Positions 7,756 through 15,367 of a DNA stretch of 45,317 nucleotides are shown piece after piece. Positions within the stretch are counted from its first letter, which is position 1, and each line of letters opens with the position of its first letter. The notes beneath the pieces were generated by a model, which was not told where the DNA came from, ran no database searches, and saw nothing but the letters and a program-made list of their open reading frames with translations. The stretch is from positions 1 through 45,317 of the IMG/VR virus record IMGVR_UViG_3300047319_000914; one strand, 5' to 3'. The DNA comes from a virus. Position numbers and translations under genes: made by a program.

Positions 7756-8664
7756 TCAAGCCCTTTCCACGGCCACAGCCGTAAGGTGACGCTGCAACTC
7801 AGGGGCCAGGCTCTCCCAGACACGATCCGACAGCTTGCTTCCCTGCTGAACGTGGGCATGCAAGCAAGACCAGTGGTAGTTCCAGTGTGTCGAGCAAAGC
7901 TCTCCACAGTCCGGATAGGCGGCGTTCTCTTCGGGAGTGAGGCTCATGAACTCTTCGTGCGTTAGCTCGTGGGCTGGTCTGAGTAGGCCGATCCCGTAGC
8001 GAACTTCCGGGGGAAGCATGGCCAGCCGCTTCTGACGCTGTTCCTTGTAGTACTCGCTCGCCTCGGCCGAGTAGCTCTCGTGTCTTGCGGTGTCGCCGTG
8101 GTGGCACATCCATAGATGGCGGTCCGCTTTCCACGGGGTGACGAACGTCCCCGACTCGTCAAGCATCCTGATGTGGTGCCTCAGGCCCTCGCGGCAGTCG
8201 AAGTACCCGGAGAGAATCTTGCCTTCCTTGTCGTAGCCTCCACTGCACTGCGAGGGCCATTCCCGCTTCTCGCTGTTGGGCTTCCAGTCGAAGTGAAAGG
8301 TGCCGCCGTTGACGTCCTTGACCATGAACGTGTCGAACATGAGCAGGATGCCCCGCTTGTCGTCGAACAACACATAGAACGTGTCGGGATGTTCATACGT
8401 TTTGTTGATGAAGGGCAGCTTGAGGACGACACGGAAACCGATGTCCTCGGCGATGGCCAGGTAGTCTTCGACAGTGTTTTGGAAACAGGTGTCGTTGTTG
8501 GCCTTGAGGGCGTTCTCTTTGATGGCGGCGTGGGCCATGTTCATGGCGAAGCCGAGAGCCAGGGTCCGGTCGTCACCATGACACGACTCGCCCGTTATCT
8601 TCTCCGCGTGGGCCAAGGGATCAAAGGTGAGGAGGCTGTCGATGGTTTTGCTGGAAACGCTCAT
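7756..8664 (-). CDS. Hypothetical protein
   Basis: 302 residues, the longest gene of the left arm. The N-terminal half is helical (LALGFAMNMAHAAIKENAL), followed by beta-rich FYVLFDDKRGILLMFDTFMV. The C-terminal half has many His and Cys (HLWMCHHGDTARHES; CGELCSTHWNYHWSCLHAHV), which could bind metal. No family recognised. It is followed by the uncertain 41-residue frame. Confidence 0.65.
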   Translation of the reverse strand: MSVSSKTIDSLLTFDPLAHAEKITGESCHGDDRTLALGFAMNMAHAAIKENALKANNDTCFQNTVEDYLAIAEDIGFRVVLKLPFINKTYEHPDTFYVLFDDKRGILLMFDTFMVKDVNGGTFHFDWKPNSEKREWPSQCSGGYDKEGKILSGYFDCREGLRHHIRMLDESGTFVTPWKADRHLWMCHHGDTARHESYSAEASEYYKEQRQKRLAMLPPEVRYGIGLLRPAHELTHEEFMSLTPEENAAYPDCGELCSTHWNYHWSCLHAHVQQGSKLSDRVWESLAPELQRHLTAVAVERA

Positions 8665-8706
8665 GCTAACTCCTTCGTCGTTAGATTGTGTGTGATGGAC
8701 GCAGTC

Positions 8707-9009
8707 CTAGCCCTCGCCTCCCACGTCGGTCCACGGGCAAGCCCCAACCGCTACGGGCTCACGCAGGCGTCGCAGTACGACTTCGCGGATGTGGCTGGAG
8801 CGACCTTCGTAGCACGCGGCCATCCAGTAAGGCTTGCGTTCCACGATCTGGAAGTCCTGGTTGATACAGAGCCGTTCTCCACGCTTGTGGCATGCACTTG
8901 AGCAGGAAAACCACACGCCCTTGTTGGTGCAGCCCGTGTAGACGACCTTCTGACAGTCGGGTCCAGCCAACTCCTTGACTCGATCAAACGTCGCTTGTGA
9001 CAGAATCAT
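8707..9009 (-). CDS. Hypothetical Cys-containing protein
   Basis: 100 residues. ATG 9009 (MILSQATFDRVKEL) has GGAGG seven bases upstream. Cys residues occur as GPDCQKVVYTGC, FSCSSACHKRGERLC and AACYEGR, a possible zinc site. The gene follows a structured intergenic element at 9038-9084. Confidence 0.6.
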   Translation of the reverse strand: MILSQATFDRVKELAGPDCQKVVYTGCTNKGVWFSCSSACHKRGERLCINQDFQIVERKPYWMAACYEGRSSHIREVVLRRLREPVAVGACPWTDVGGEG

Positions 9010-9037
9010 GGACTTGTCCTCCAAGACACTGGTTCGG

Positions 9038-9084
9038 AAAAGCCCCTGCCGAGGACGCGGCCCCTCGGGATAACGCTTCAGGGG
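9038..9084 (-). terminator. Nested hairpin with T-run, possible terminator
   Basis: On the minus strand CCCCTG pairs with CAGGGG and an inner CCGAGG pairs with CCTCGG, and the structure is followed by CTTTT. It lies between the stop of the first paralogous CPIC gene and the next start. It could be an intrinsic terminator or a partial attenuator inside the operon. Confidence 0.45.
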
Positions 9085-9102
9085 TTATGCGGCGGGAGCC
9101 GC

Positions 9103-9414
9103 CTATTTGGCCATGGCTTCGAGCAACTGGTGTCGCAACTCCTTCAACTCGGGAGCGTCGTCCGCCGCCCTTGCGATGGCCCGAGCGTCTTCCCTTTCGA
9201 GACCGAGCGTTCGGGCGGCATCGAAGAAGTCGTGGCTGAAGTGGAACTCACCGGTTTCCGCGAGGGCTACCTCACAGATCGGACAGAGCCGACAAGGGTC
9301 GTCGTTGTAGATCGGGTGAAACCGGTCTCTTGCGGTGCGGATGATGCCGGTTGGCAACGCATAGAATCGATTGCCGTACTTCTTGAACTTTTCGATGAAC
9401 TCTGGGATCGTCAT
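9103..9414 (-). CDS. CPIC paralogue family, member 1
   Basis: 103 residues. Shares MTIPEFIEKFK at the start, CRLCPICEVALAETGEF in the middle, and RTLGLEREDARAIARAAD followed by LRHQLLEA at the end with four other genes of this window (9441, 9779, 11630, 12394). The CxxCxxC-like cluster suggests a metal or redox site, followed by a helical domain. Start by the conserved N-terminus. Function of the family unknown. Nearest relative is 9441-9758. Confidence 0.7.
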   Translation of the reverse strand: MTIPEFIEKFKKYGNRFYALPTGIIRTARDRFHPIYNDDPCRLCPICEVALAETGEFHFSHDFFDAARTLGLEREDARAIARAADDAPELKELRHQLLEAMAK

Positions 9415-9440
9415 GTTTGCTCCGCAAAGGGATAGTGGTG

Positions 9441-9758
9441 TCAGACGGCTTCCGTCAGCCCGCAAGCTTCGAGCAGTTCGTTTCGTAGCGGGTTGGTGGA
9501 ATTGTCAGCCGCTTTGGCGATGAGGAGGGCCGACTCTTTACCGAGCCCTATGGCTTCCGCGGCGAGCCCGAAATTCATGTTGTTGTAGAACTGGCCCGTT
9601 TCCGCGAGAGCGACGTCACAGATGGGACAAAGAAGGTGGGCGACGTCTTCGTGGCCCGGATGTTGACGACACTCTTTTGTGCGGATGGCTCGACTGACAC
9701 AAATCTTAAACTCGGGACCACGCTGCTTGAGCTTCTCGAAGAACTCTGGGATTGTCAT
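9441..9758 (-). CDS. CPIC paralogue family, member 2
   Basis: 105 residues, MTIPEFFEKLKQRG start, LLCPICDVALAETGQF centre and IGLGKESALLIAKAAD with LLEACGL end. Tandem copy of member 1 with 26 bases between them. Divergence outside the motifs shows the duplication is not recent. Function unknown. Confidence 0.7.
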   Translation of the reverse strand: MTIPEFFEKLKQRGPEFKICVSRAIRTKECRQHPGHEDVAHLLCPICDVALAETGQFYNNMNFGLAAEAIGLGKESALLIAKAADNSTNPLRNELLEACGLTEAV

Positions 9759-9778
9759 TGAGCTTCGCTCCGTTGGGG

Positions 9779-10120
9779 TTAGACCGGCGTGAGCCGGCAG
9801 GCTTCGAGCAGACGCTTCCGGGTGTGTGGACAATAGGAGGCCCAGTCGGCGGTATCCGCGATATGGGTGGCGTCAATATCTTCGAGCCCAATCTCTCTCC
9901 CCGCCTCGATAAACTCGGAACTGTCGAACAGCCTCCCCGTCATGTCGTAGGCCAAGGCACAAACAGGACAGGTGCCGCGGCCGTCGATGGTGATGCGGAT
10001 CTCTTCGCTATCGTTCTTGCCCCGCCCAAGCTCGAAGCGGAAGTCGGGGTCGCTCTTTACAAACTTCGCGGATGTGTCCTTGAGGCGGGCAAGGAAGTCG
10101 TCAATCGTCATGTCAGGCAC
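9779..10120 (-). CDS. CPIC paralogue family, member 3, GTG start
   Basis: 113 residues. GTG 10120 is six bases after AGGAG; the family start MTIDDFLARLK is three codons further. The motif is GTCPVCALAYDMTG and the end is IGLEDIDATHIADTAD...LLEACRL. First gene after the promoter at 10144-10171, so it is probably the head of the transcript covering members 1 to 3. Confidence 0.7.
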   Translation of the reverse strand: MPDMTIDDFLARLKDTSAKFVKSDPDFRFELGRGKNDSEEIRITIDGRGTCPVCALAYDMTGRLFDSSEFIEAGREIGLEDIDATHIADTADWASYCPHTRKRLLEACRLTPV

Positions 10121-10143
10121 GTTAGCTCCTCTCGTTAGCAGCA

Positions 10144-10171
10144 ATGCTAGCATATCTGCTAGCACCGTCAA
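10144..10171 (-). promoter_or_regulatory. Sigma70-type promoter with two TGCTAGCA palindromes
   Basis: Minus strand: -35 TTGACG at 10171-10166, 16-base spacer, -10 TAGCAT at 10149-10144 preceded by TGC (extended -10). Two copies of the palindrome TGCTAGCA lie four bases apart within the spacer and -10, a likely operator. The expected start of transcription is about 17 bases before GTG 10120. Same design as 12893-12920 and 19912-19939. Confidence 0.7.
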
Positions 10172-10199
10172 GCTGAGTTGGGGAAATGGGTCGCAGACC

Positions 10200-10448
10200 C
10201 TAGCCCGCCATGGCCCGTAGACTGTTGACGGTCACTCCCTGGGCGACCGGCTTGAACCGCTCGGGGAAGCGGCGGAACTCACGCTCGGCCTGCACGGCGT
10301 TCCACGTACCGGCCAGGGTACGACTGGCGATGACGTGGTTGCCGATCTTGACTTGGATCGTGCTGAGAGCCGTGGGCTTGCCCTGCGGCCCCTTGGCGGG
10401 CTGACGGAGGTTGTAGACAGTGACGGTCGGACGGATCATGGTCGCCAT
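10200..10448 (-). CDS. Hypothetical beta-rich basic protein
   Basis: 82 residues from ATG 10448 with AAGGAG upstream. Reads IRPTVTVYNLRQPAKGP then LSTIQVKIGNHVIASRTL and a basic helix (AEREFRRFPERFK). Net positive. It ends before the promoter at 10171, so it closes the preceding transcription unit. Unknown function. Confidence 0.6.
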   Translation of the reverse strand: MATMIRPTVTVYNLRQPAKGPQGKPTALSTIQVKIGNHVIASRTLAGTWNAVQAEREFRRFPERFKPVAQGVTVNSLRAMAG

Positions 10449-10516
10449 GATTTTGGCTCCTTGTTTGTGGGAAAGTTTGCAGGAAAGAATGGTCAGGCGT
10501 CGTAGCAGATGAGCGT

Positions 10517-10828
10517 TTAGCTCAGTTCTTCCAGTGCCTCCTTGGATACGAAGAAGCAACCGGTCAACAGACTGACGTGGTCTTGAAGCTCTTGCACCCT
10601 CTTGGGCAGTTCCCTCAAGGCCGCGAGAACGTATTGCATGTCTCTCTGCCACGCCTCCTTTTCCGTGACGCAGTACATGTCCTTGCTACAGCGGAACCGC
10701 TTGCGGTCCTTGGGGCGAAGGACGTAAGTGGGGACGCTCGCCCCTTCCGCTATGTCTTCCTTGACGAACGTCACGACTTCCAACGTGGCATTCCAGACGC
10801 GATACAGTTTGTCGCCGGCTTGCGGCAT
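10517..10828 (-). CDS. Hypothetical protein
   Basis: 103 residues, GGAG upstream of ATG 10828. Starts MPQAGDKLYRVW and VVTFVKEDIAEG, then a DRKRFRCSKDMYCVT region and a long coiled helix (LRELPKRVQELQDHVSLL). Unknown. Confidence 0.6.
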   Translation of the reverse strand: MPQAGDKLYRVWNATLEVVTFVKEDIAEGASVPTYVLRPKDRKRFRCSKDMYCVTEKEAWQRDMQYVLAALRELPKRVQELQDHVSLLTGCFFVSKEALEELS

Positions 10829-10839
10829 GTGGGTCTCCG

Positions 10840-11298
10840 TTAGGGGCGGTCCAGGTAACGCAACACTTCTGCCTGCTGCTCACGGATGAAGTCCAGCCAT
10901 TCCCCGTTGGGACCGTTGTGTGACTGGACAACAACCTCGCCGTCGTGACAGATCAGACCGTCACAGTCGGGCCTGATGCGAAACACAAGGCCGGGGAAGG
11001 TCCGCAGCTTGAACTTGCCGTTGAGGCGGGGGTCGAGGTAGGTGACCTGACCATACTGGTTGTTGTCGCCGTACTTCCTGCCAATCTGGCGACGGTCCTT
11101 GGGGTCGAAGGCCGCAACCTCATCGAGCCACACTTCCTTCATGGTTGTCGGGTCACCCACTTTGGTACGGACCATGATGGTGCCGTCCGGCGTGGGCATG
11201 GACACAATCTCCGCGGGCTCATTCTGGCTTCGCAGCGTGGCGTACATCCACGGCTTGACGTCACACTGATCGATGCCGATACGTCGAAGAGACGCCAT
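10840..11298 (-). CDS. Hypothetical protein
   Basis: 152 residues from ATG 11298 (MASLRRIGIDQCDV). A strand-rich protein with IVSMPTPDGTIMVRTKVG, VTYLDPRLNGKFKL and VFRIRPDCDGLICHDGEVV. No catalytic motif seen. Starts shortly after the next upstream gene, in the same operon. Confidence 0.6.
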   Translation of the reverse strand: MASLRRIGIDQCDVKPWMYATLRSQNEPAEIVSMPTPDGTIMVRTKVGDPTTMKEVWLDEVAAFDPKDRRQIGRKYGDNNQYGQVTYLDPRLNGKFKLRTFPGLVFRIRPDCDGLICHDGEVVVQSHNGPNGEWLDFIREQQAEVLRYLDRP

Positions 11299-11300
11299 GG

Positions 11301-11615
11301 TTACCTGCCTTTCAGAAAGTTCCGTGCTTCTTCCAACACACGCCCCTTGTAGCCTGCTGCCTCTAACAGTTTGGCCATTCGCTCGATGATGAAGCGGGCC
11401 GGAGGGGCACAGTTGGCGTCCATGTACGGATAGCCAATGACCCGCATGAGGTCTTCGACACGATCCTGGAGGGCCGCGGCGTTGATGCGAAGCGTGGCCC
11501 AATAGTCGGAGTTGTGGTCTGTCGCGGTCTTGTAGACCGAAATGGTCTCTGCCGCTGCGGCACGAGCCGCGATGAGGCTGGTTTCGAGGTTGATGATGGT
11601 TTCGGGAGTTGCCAC
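11301..11615 (-). CDS. Hypothetical helical protein, GTG start
   Basis: 104 residues. GTG 11615 follows AAGGAGA. Almost entirely helical: TIINLETSLIAARAAAAETI and INAAALQDRVEDLMRVIGY, then FIIERMAKLLEAAG. Could be a small coiled-coil protein. Unknown function. Confidence 0.6.
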   Translation of the reverse strand: MATPETIINLETSLIAARAAAAETISVYKTATDHNSDYWATLRINAAALQDRVEDLMRVIGYPYMDANCAPPARFIIERMAKLLEAAGYKGRVLEEARNFLKGR

Positions 11616-11629
11616 TGGTTCTCCTTGGG

Positions 11630-11971
11630 TTAAATGGGCGATAGCCCGCACGCCTTTTCCAGCATGTAGCGAAGACAGACGTCGTACCCAGGCCGGGCGT
11701 CAGCCGCGTCCACGATGGCCGTTGCGTCGTGAAGGGAGAGACCGAGCGTGTTGGCAGCAACATGGAACTTGTAGCTCGCGATCCGGATACCGTTGAGGGA
11801 AGAGTTGACCTCGCAGATGGGACACAGCCCGCCCGACTTGGCACGGATGGCCCAACCATCAGCCTCTAACTTGCCCTTCGTGTCGTAGTGAGTGATGTGC
11901 TCCAAGTGGAACGCGACTCCTCTGGCGACCATGTCCTTGAGGTCGTCCAAGAACTGAATGATTGTCTTCAA
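11630..11971 (-). CDS. CPIC paralogue family, member 4, TTG start
   Basis: 113 residues. TTG 11971 lies six bases after AGGAG and overlaps the previous stop as TTGA; the upstream ATG has no site. Family marks are TIIQFLDDLKDMV, GGLCPICEVNSSLNG, TLGLSLHDATAIVDAAD and LEKACGL. Diverged from members 1 to 3 in the middle (longer, aromatic). Confidence 0.65.
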   Translation of the reverse strand: MKTIIQFLDDLKDMVARGVAFHLEHITHYDTKGKLEADGWAIRAKSGGLCPICEVNSSLNGIRIASYKFHVAANTLGLSLHDATAIVDAADARPGYDVCLRYMLEKACGLSPI

Positions 11972-12135
11972 GAGAGGCTCCTGTAAGTGTTGGGGCATGC
12001 CGTGATCCACGAACAGAGTTCAAGGAACGCCCTCACTGGCGTATCCCACACCTGTTCCCACAGAACACTGCCGTTGTTTGCGACGCATTCGATGACGAAG
12101 TGGTTATCACGCGGGGTGATCCGAAGTTCGTACAT
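11968..12135 (-). CDS. Hypothetical small protein
   Basis: 55 residues from ATG 12135, with AAGGAC upstream. MYELRITPRDNHFVIECVANN looks like a small beta-sheet, followed by VWDTPVRAFLELC. The stop overlaps the TTG of the next gene, suggesting coupling. Confidence 0.5.
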   Translation of the reverse strand: MYELRITPRDNHFVIECVANNGSVLWEQVWDTPVRAFLELCSWITACPNTYRSLS

Positions 12136-12385
12136 GATGGTCCGTCCTTGACATGGGATCATCCAAACAAGCGGGCTCGTCCCGCTTGAAGGTGCCAGCG
12201 AACACAATGCAGCGGTCACCACTGTGGACCACACGCTTGGTCGGTCCAACAAAGGCGTTGCCGTTCGTGAGGCGTTCCGTGTAGAGGCAATTGGCCACAG
12301 CAGCGTCCACGTTGTCGCCCTGGTAGGTGAGCCTTCGGCCCGTGTCCACGTCGCCTTCGTACTCGAAACCGATGAAGTGGGGCAT
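12107..12385 (-). CDS. Hypothetical protein
   Basis: 92 residues, ATG 12385 with AGGAGGG upstream. Begins MPHFIGFEYEGDVDTGRRL and contains GPTKRVVHSGDRCIVFAG. It overlaps the next gene by 29 bases. Unknown. Confidence 0.55.
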   Translation of the reverse strand: MPHFIGFEYEGDVDTGRRLTYQGDNVDAAVANCLYTERLTNGNAFVGPTKRVVHSGDRCIVFAGTFKRDEPACLDDPMSRTDHHVRTSDHPA

Positions 12386-12393
12386 GAGCCCTC

Positions 12394-12867
12394 CTAGCAA
12401 GAAGGAACTGTTGGTGAAGCCAACCCGCACGCTTCCAAGAGACGCGGCCTCAAGTCGATGTTGTCCGACGTGTCTGCTGCCGCCACGATTGCGTCGGCAG
12501 TGTCGAAATCCAGACCGATGGTGCGGCCCGCGGATTGGAAGTAGCTGTTGGGCCAACACCGTTTTGTCATGTCCTCTACCAGAGCACAGACGGGACAGTC
12601 CCCGTCGTAAGCCCGGATGCCGAAGCCGACCACGGTGAACTTCTTCTTCGTGGACAGCACCTTCAGCTTGGCGAGGAACTCTTCGATGGTCATGGCTGGG
12701 ATGGGACGAATCTCGCGTCTGAGCCCCGGATTGGCTGCAACGATTTTGCGTCCACAGCCGTGGCAGTAGAGACGCGGTTGGCCGGTCGATGGCTCGTTCC
12801 AGATGGCGTAGTGCTCGTCGTCCCCGACAGGGGCTTTGCAAGCGGTGCGTGAGCAGTTCATTAGCAT
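12394..12867 (-). CDS. CPIC paralogue family, member 5, with added zinc N-terminus
   Basis: 157 residues from ATG 12867, GGAG upstream. Residues 1-55 are an extra domain with CSRTACKAPVG and LYCHGCGRKI, a four-Cys zinc-finger pattern. From about residue 58 the family domain follows: MTIEEFLAKLK, GDCPVCALVEDMTKRC, IGLDFDTADAIVAAAD and LLEACGL. First gene behind the promoter at 12893-12920. A fusion of a zinc finger and the family domain suggests binding to nucleic acid or to a protein, which is inference. Confidence 0.7.
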   Translation of the reverse strand: MLMNCSRTACKAPVGDDEHYAIWNEPSTGQPRLYCHGCGRKIVAANPGLRREIRPIPAMTIEEFLAKLKVLSTKKKFTVVGFGIRAYDGDCPVCALVEDMTKRCWPNSYFQSAGRTIGLDFDTADAIVAAADTSDNIDLRPRLLEACGLASPTVPSC

Positions 12868-12892
12868 GGATACTCCTTGTTCTGTAGCACGT

Positions 12893-12920
12893 ACTCTAGC
12901 AATCACGCTAGCATTGTCAA
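12893..12920 (-). promoter_or_regulatory. Sigma70-type promoter, minus strand
   Basis: -35 TTGACA (12920-12915), 16-base spacer, -10 TAGAGT (12898-12893). Two CTAGC-type half repeats lie in spacer and -10. Transcription would start about 19 bases before ATG 12867. Sequence and spacing agree with the two sister promoters. Confidence 0.7.
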
Positions 12921-12924
12921 TAGC

Positions 12925-13137
12925 TCACGCGGCGACACGACGGATGTCCCAGGTCTGGGCGTGGGTTTCCGTCAGCACGAACGTCTCGGCCAGCTTCCGC
13001 GTCTTGAACTTCTTGGTGCGGCGACGAGTACCGACGTAGTAGGTCAGTTCCCACTTGGCCGGTAGAAGGTGCGTGCCGATGATGACGGTGCAAGCGGCGA
13101 GTTCCAAGCGACTCAACTGGTTCTGGCGAATGAACAT
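12925..13137 (-). CDS. Hypothetical basic protein
   Basis: 70 residues from ATG 13137 with AGGAGG upstream. Basic strand-helix sequence: CTVIIGTHLLPAKWELTYYVG then RRRTKKFKTRKLAETFVLTE. The KFKTRKLAETFV part resembles the small domain seen at the ends of phage proteins that contact DNA. Unknown. Confidence 0.6.
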   Translation of the reverse strand: MFIRQNQLSRLELAACTVIIGTHLLPAKWELTYYVGTRRRTKKFKTRKLAETFVLTETHAQTWDIRRVAA

Positions 13138-13225
13138 GTGCCTCCTGCTTAGGGTTGTGGTTGGCATTCCCCGGCGAGGGAGGAGCTACGCTCAGCCCCT
13201 CCCCCATCAGCCGGAACGTCACCCA

Positions 13226-13492
13226 CTACTCGTTCCAGTACACTCGCTTGCAGCAGTTGCACTGGTGAACGCCGTAGGTCGCTTCATCCCCCGTCGAGTA
13301 GGTGAAGCGGTAGAGAGGCAGCTTGAGCGGTAGAGGCTCACCACATGAGCAGGAAAGAGTCTCGTTGGGCACCATCGGCTCCCAGCGGCAATCCTCGGGG
13401 CGTTCGATACCGAAGGCGACCGCGGCCTGGACGATGGGGTAGGGCGGGGCATTGCAGACGACTTCCAGCAAGCCCACTGATTTCTCTTCCAT
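13226..13492 (-). CDS. Small zinc-binding protein
   Basis: 88 residues. SCSCGEPLPLKLPLYRF and QCNCCKRVYW carry CxC and CxxC pairs, a probable zinc ribbon at the C-terminal half; the N-terminal half is hydrophobic (IVQAAVAFGIERPED). ATG 13492 is preceded by an AAGGAG-like site. Function unknown. Confidence 0.6.
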   Translation of the reverse strand: MEEKSVGLLEVVCNAPPYPIVQAAVAFGIERPEDCRWEPMVPNETLSCSCGEPLPLKLPLYRFTYSTGDEATYGVHQCNCCKRVYWNE

Positions 13493-13524
13493 GGGACGCT
13501 CCTTGAGGTTAGGTGAGACGGGGC

Positions 13525-13692
13525 CTAGAACTGGTAAACAGGAATCAACTCTTCGTCGGGCCACTCGTGGTGAATGACCGTCTGGACGGTAGGGCGGCGA
13601 GGGGCGACGCGGTTGGGACGTTCGGGCCAAGCCACGATGAGGCTGGCTGCGAAGCAACAGAGCAGACAAAACGTGGGTATGAGCCGTCGCAT
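13525..13692 (-). CDS. Small exported or membrane-anchored protein
   Basis: 55 residues: MRRLIPTFCLLCCFAASLI is a signal-like hydrophobic N-terminus with Cys at the end of the hydrophobic core, followed by a Pro/Arg-rich tail (RPNRVAPRRPTVQ). It resembles a small lipoprotein or membrane peptide, but no perfect lipobox is visible. GGAGG-like site before the ATG at 13692. Confidence 0.55.
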   Translation of the reverse strand: MRRLIPTFCLLCCFAASLIVAWPERPNRVAPRRPTVQTVIHHEWPDEELIPVYQF

Positions 13693-13725
13693 GACGACCC
13701 TCCTGGCATTGGGTTGTGGGTGGGG

Positions 13726-14550
13726 TTAGCTACGCAAACGTTTGGTGAGAGCGGCCTTCTCGCCGGACGACATGCTGCTTGGGAAGCGACCGTTGGGTAC
13801 GTATTTGATGAAGTCCGCCACCCTCTTGTTTTCCGCGGTGGCCACGACCCGTTTGTCGCCGGTGACAAGGGCCAGCATCATCGGATACGTGTCGTCGTAA
13901 GGGTACACGCATTCGATAACCGGCTTACTGTTCGACAGGCCGAGAGACAGTGCGTACGTCGTGGCCGCGAGTCCAAGCATGTTGGTGTCCATCGTTACCG
14001 ATGATTTGCACATGTTCCGAAGCCTGACCAGGCTGCCCTTCGCCCATTCCACATGTTCAGCGGAAATCTTGTCGAAGTCACCCTTGACGGTGGGCATGAG
14101 AGTCCGTTGCATCAGGTGATGGTTGCGGATCTTGACGGCGAAGGTGAACGCCATGCGGTTGCAGAACCGACAGAGTTCCTCGCGAATCCACATAATCAGC
14201 CCGCCGGTTAGCTGAGTACACGAATCCACGAAGGCGAAGTCCAACTTAGATAGACCGTTGCCCTCCAGAACGTTGAAGAGCGGTAGAGTGTGAAGCTGCC
14301 CTTCGTGAAGGTAGAAGCGGTCGAATTGGCTCTTGAGCAAGTCACGAACCTTCGACACCGACTTGGGATTCGCCTCTGCGGCCACGATGAACGTGTCGCG
14401 GTTGAACAACCCTCGTTCAATACCCTCCTTCACGTCACCACCGGCCGGCGATGGTAGGATAAGTGCGGCTTTCGCCACGCCACCCTCCAGACCGTGGTTG
14501 ATGGCCAGCGAACGCATGGGGGTCTTGTACTTTCCTTTGTACATTCTCAT
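13726..14550 (-). CDS. Possible class I SAM-dependent methyltransferase-like protein
   Basis: 274 residues from ATG 14550, AAGGAGG upstream. The segment LILPSPAGGDVKEGI, then FIVAAEANPKSVSKVRDLL and LDFAFVDSCTQLTG could be motifs I, II and IV of a Rossmann methyltransferase (a strand ending in an acidic residue, then a strand with D). Motif I lacks a clean GxGxG, so the call is tentative. The C-terminal half includes CVYPYDDTYPMMLALV. Another possibility is a nuclease-like or unknown phage protein. Confidence 0.45.
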   Translation of the reverse strand: MRMYKGKYKTPMRSLAINHGLEGGVAKAALILPSPAGGDVKEGIERGLFNRDTFIVAAEANPKSVSKVRDLLKSQFDRFYLHEGQLHTLPLFNVLEGNGLSKLDFAFVDSCTQLTGGLIMWIREELCRFCNRMAFTFAVKIRNHHLMQRTLMPTVKGDFDKISAEHVEWAKGSLVRLRNMCKSSVTMDTNMLGLAATTYALSLGLSNSKPVIECVYPYDDTYPMMLALVTGDKRVVATAENKRVADFIKYVPNGRFPSSMSSGEKAALTKRLRS

Positions 14551-14577
14551 CCTTGCTGCCTCCTTAAAACGCAGAAG

Positions 14578-14604
14578 GCCGAGCAGCAACCATTGCTACT
14601 CGGC
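14578..14604 (-). terminator. Hairpin with following T-run
   Basis: GCCGAG-AGCAA stem with a short loop between two genes. On the minus strand it is followed by CTTCTGCGTTTT and then the ribosome site of the next gene. It may be a weak terminator or an attenuator. Confidence 0.4.
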
Positions 14605-14663
14605 TCTCTCTAGGGGTTGGCACTCGGAGTTGGGCCAGCGGCGACCTGGCCCATCACCGAAAG

Positions 14664-14894
14664 TCAAACCACGGCGTCAAGGAGTTGTTTCACGTCGCCC
14701 GAGATGAACATAGCGGTCTTGTAGTCCATCTCTCCGCTGTACTCGATGTCGTTCACCTTGCCGTGGACCGAGATACCGGTGGCGGTCTTGGCCGTGGACG
14801 AACCGAGGATGGTCACGTAGGCAAAGCGAGTCCTGGCGTGGCCCAGGAAGAGGTCGCGGCCGGGTGTGATGGCGTAGAGGCGGCAGTCGAACAT
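14664..14894 (-). CDS. Hypothetical beta-rich protein
   Basis: 76 residues from ATG 14894 with GGAGG upstream. MFDCRLYAITPGRDLFLGH is followed by strands and IEYSGEMDYKTAMFISGD. No family recognised. Confidence 0.6.
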   Translation of the reverse strand: MFDCRLYAITPGRDLFLGHARTRFAYVTILGSSTAKTATGISVHGKVNDIEYSGEMDYKTAMFISGDVKQLLDAVV

Positions 14895-14952
14895 CGTCGT
14901 TCCTCCGATGAGTGTGGGCATTGCAGGACGGGTTAGGTGAGACGAGCGACCG

Positions 14953-15093
14953 TTAGAGAAGGATGAGCAGGGAAAGCACACAGGCGACGGCACCAGTCCA
15001 GTCCTCGTTCCATGAGGCCTTGCAGGCGTTCCAGAAGAGGAGGGCGTAGGCCGAGATGGCGATGCCGGAGAGGAAGGCGACGAAGTACTCCAT
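14953..15093 (-). CDS. Small membrane protein
   Basis: 46 residues with two probable membrane segments, FVAFLSGIAISAYALLFW and VACVLSLLILL, separated by a short charged NEDW loop. A GGAG site precedes ATG 15093. Small two-pass proteins of this kind in phages include holin-like and host membrane-modifying proteins, but no specific evidence supports either. Confidence 0.6.
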   Translation of the reverse strand: MEYFVAFLSGIAISAYALLFWNACKASWNEDWTGAVACVLSLLILL

Positions 15094-15133
15094 GACGTCT
15101 CCTTGACGTTTGAGGTTTGGTGAGACAGCGGTA

Positions 15134-15334
15134 TTACGCGGACTTCTCGGCGGTCAGTTCGGCCTTCACTTCCTCCAGGAGTCCCATCAACCCCTGTTCG
15201 TCGAGGGAGTGGACGCCAGGACCACCAAAGAGTCGTTCCTCCATCTTCTCGTCAACACGACGGTGGATCTCATAGGAGGGCACAGAGAGGGCGTGGGCGG
15301 CTTCGATGACGGCAAGCTCGAATCGATTGGGCAT
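15134..15334 (-). CDS. Helical protein, paralogue A
   Basis: 66 residues: FELAVIEAAHALSVPSYEI then RRVDEKME and GLMGLLEEVKAELT. The same pattern starts the next gene (15368-15709), so the two are paralogues, this one being only the first domain. AGGAG precedes ATG 15334. Function unknown. Confidence 0.6.
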   Translation of the reverse strand: MPNRFELAVIEAAHALSVPSYEIHRRVDEKMEERLFGGPGVHSLDEQGLMGLLEEVKAELTAEKSA

Positions 15335-15367
15335 GGACTTCTCCTGCTGAGTTTTGGTGAGACAGGG

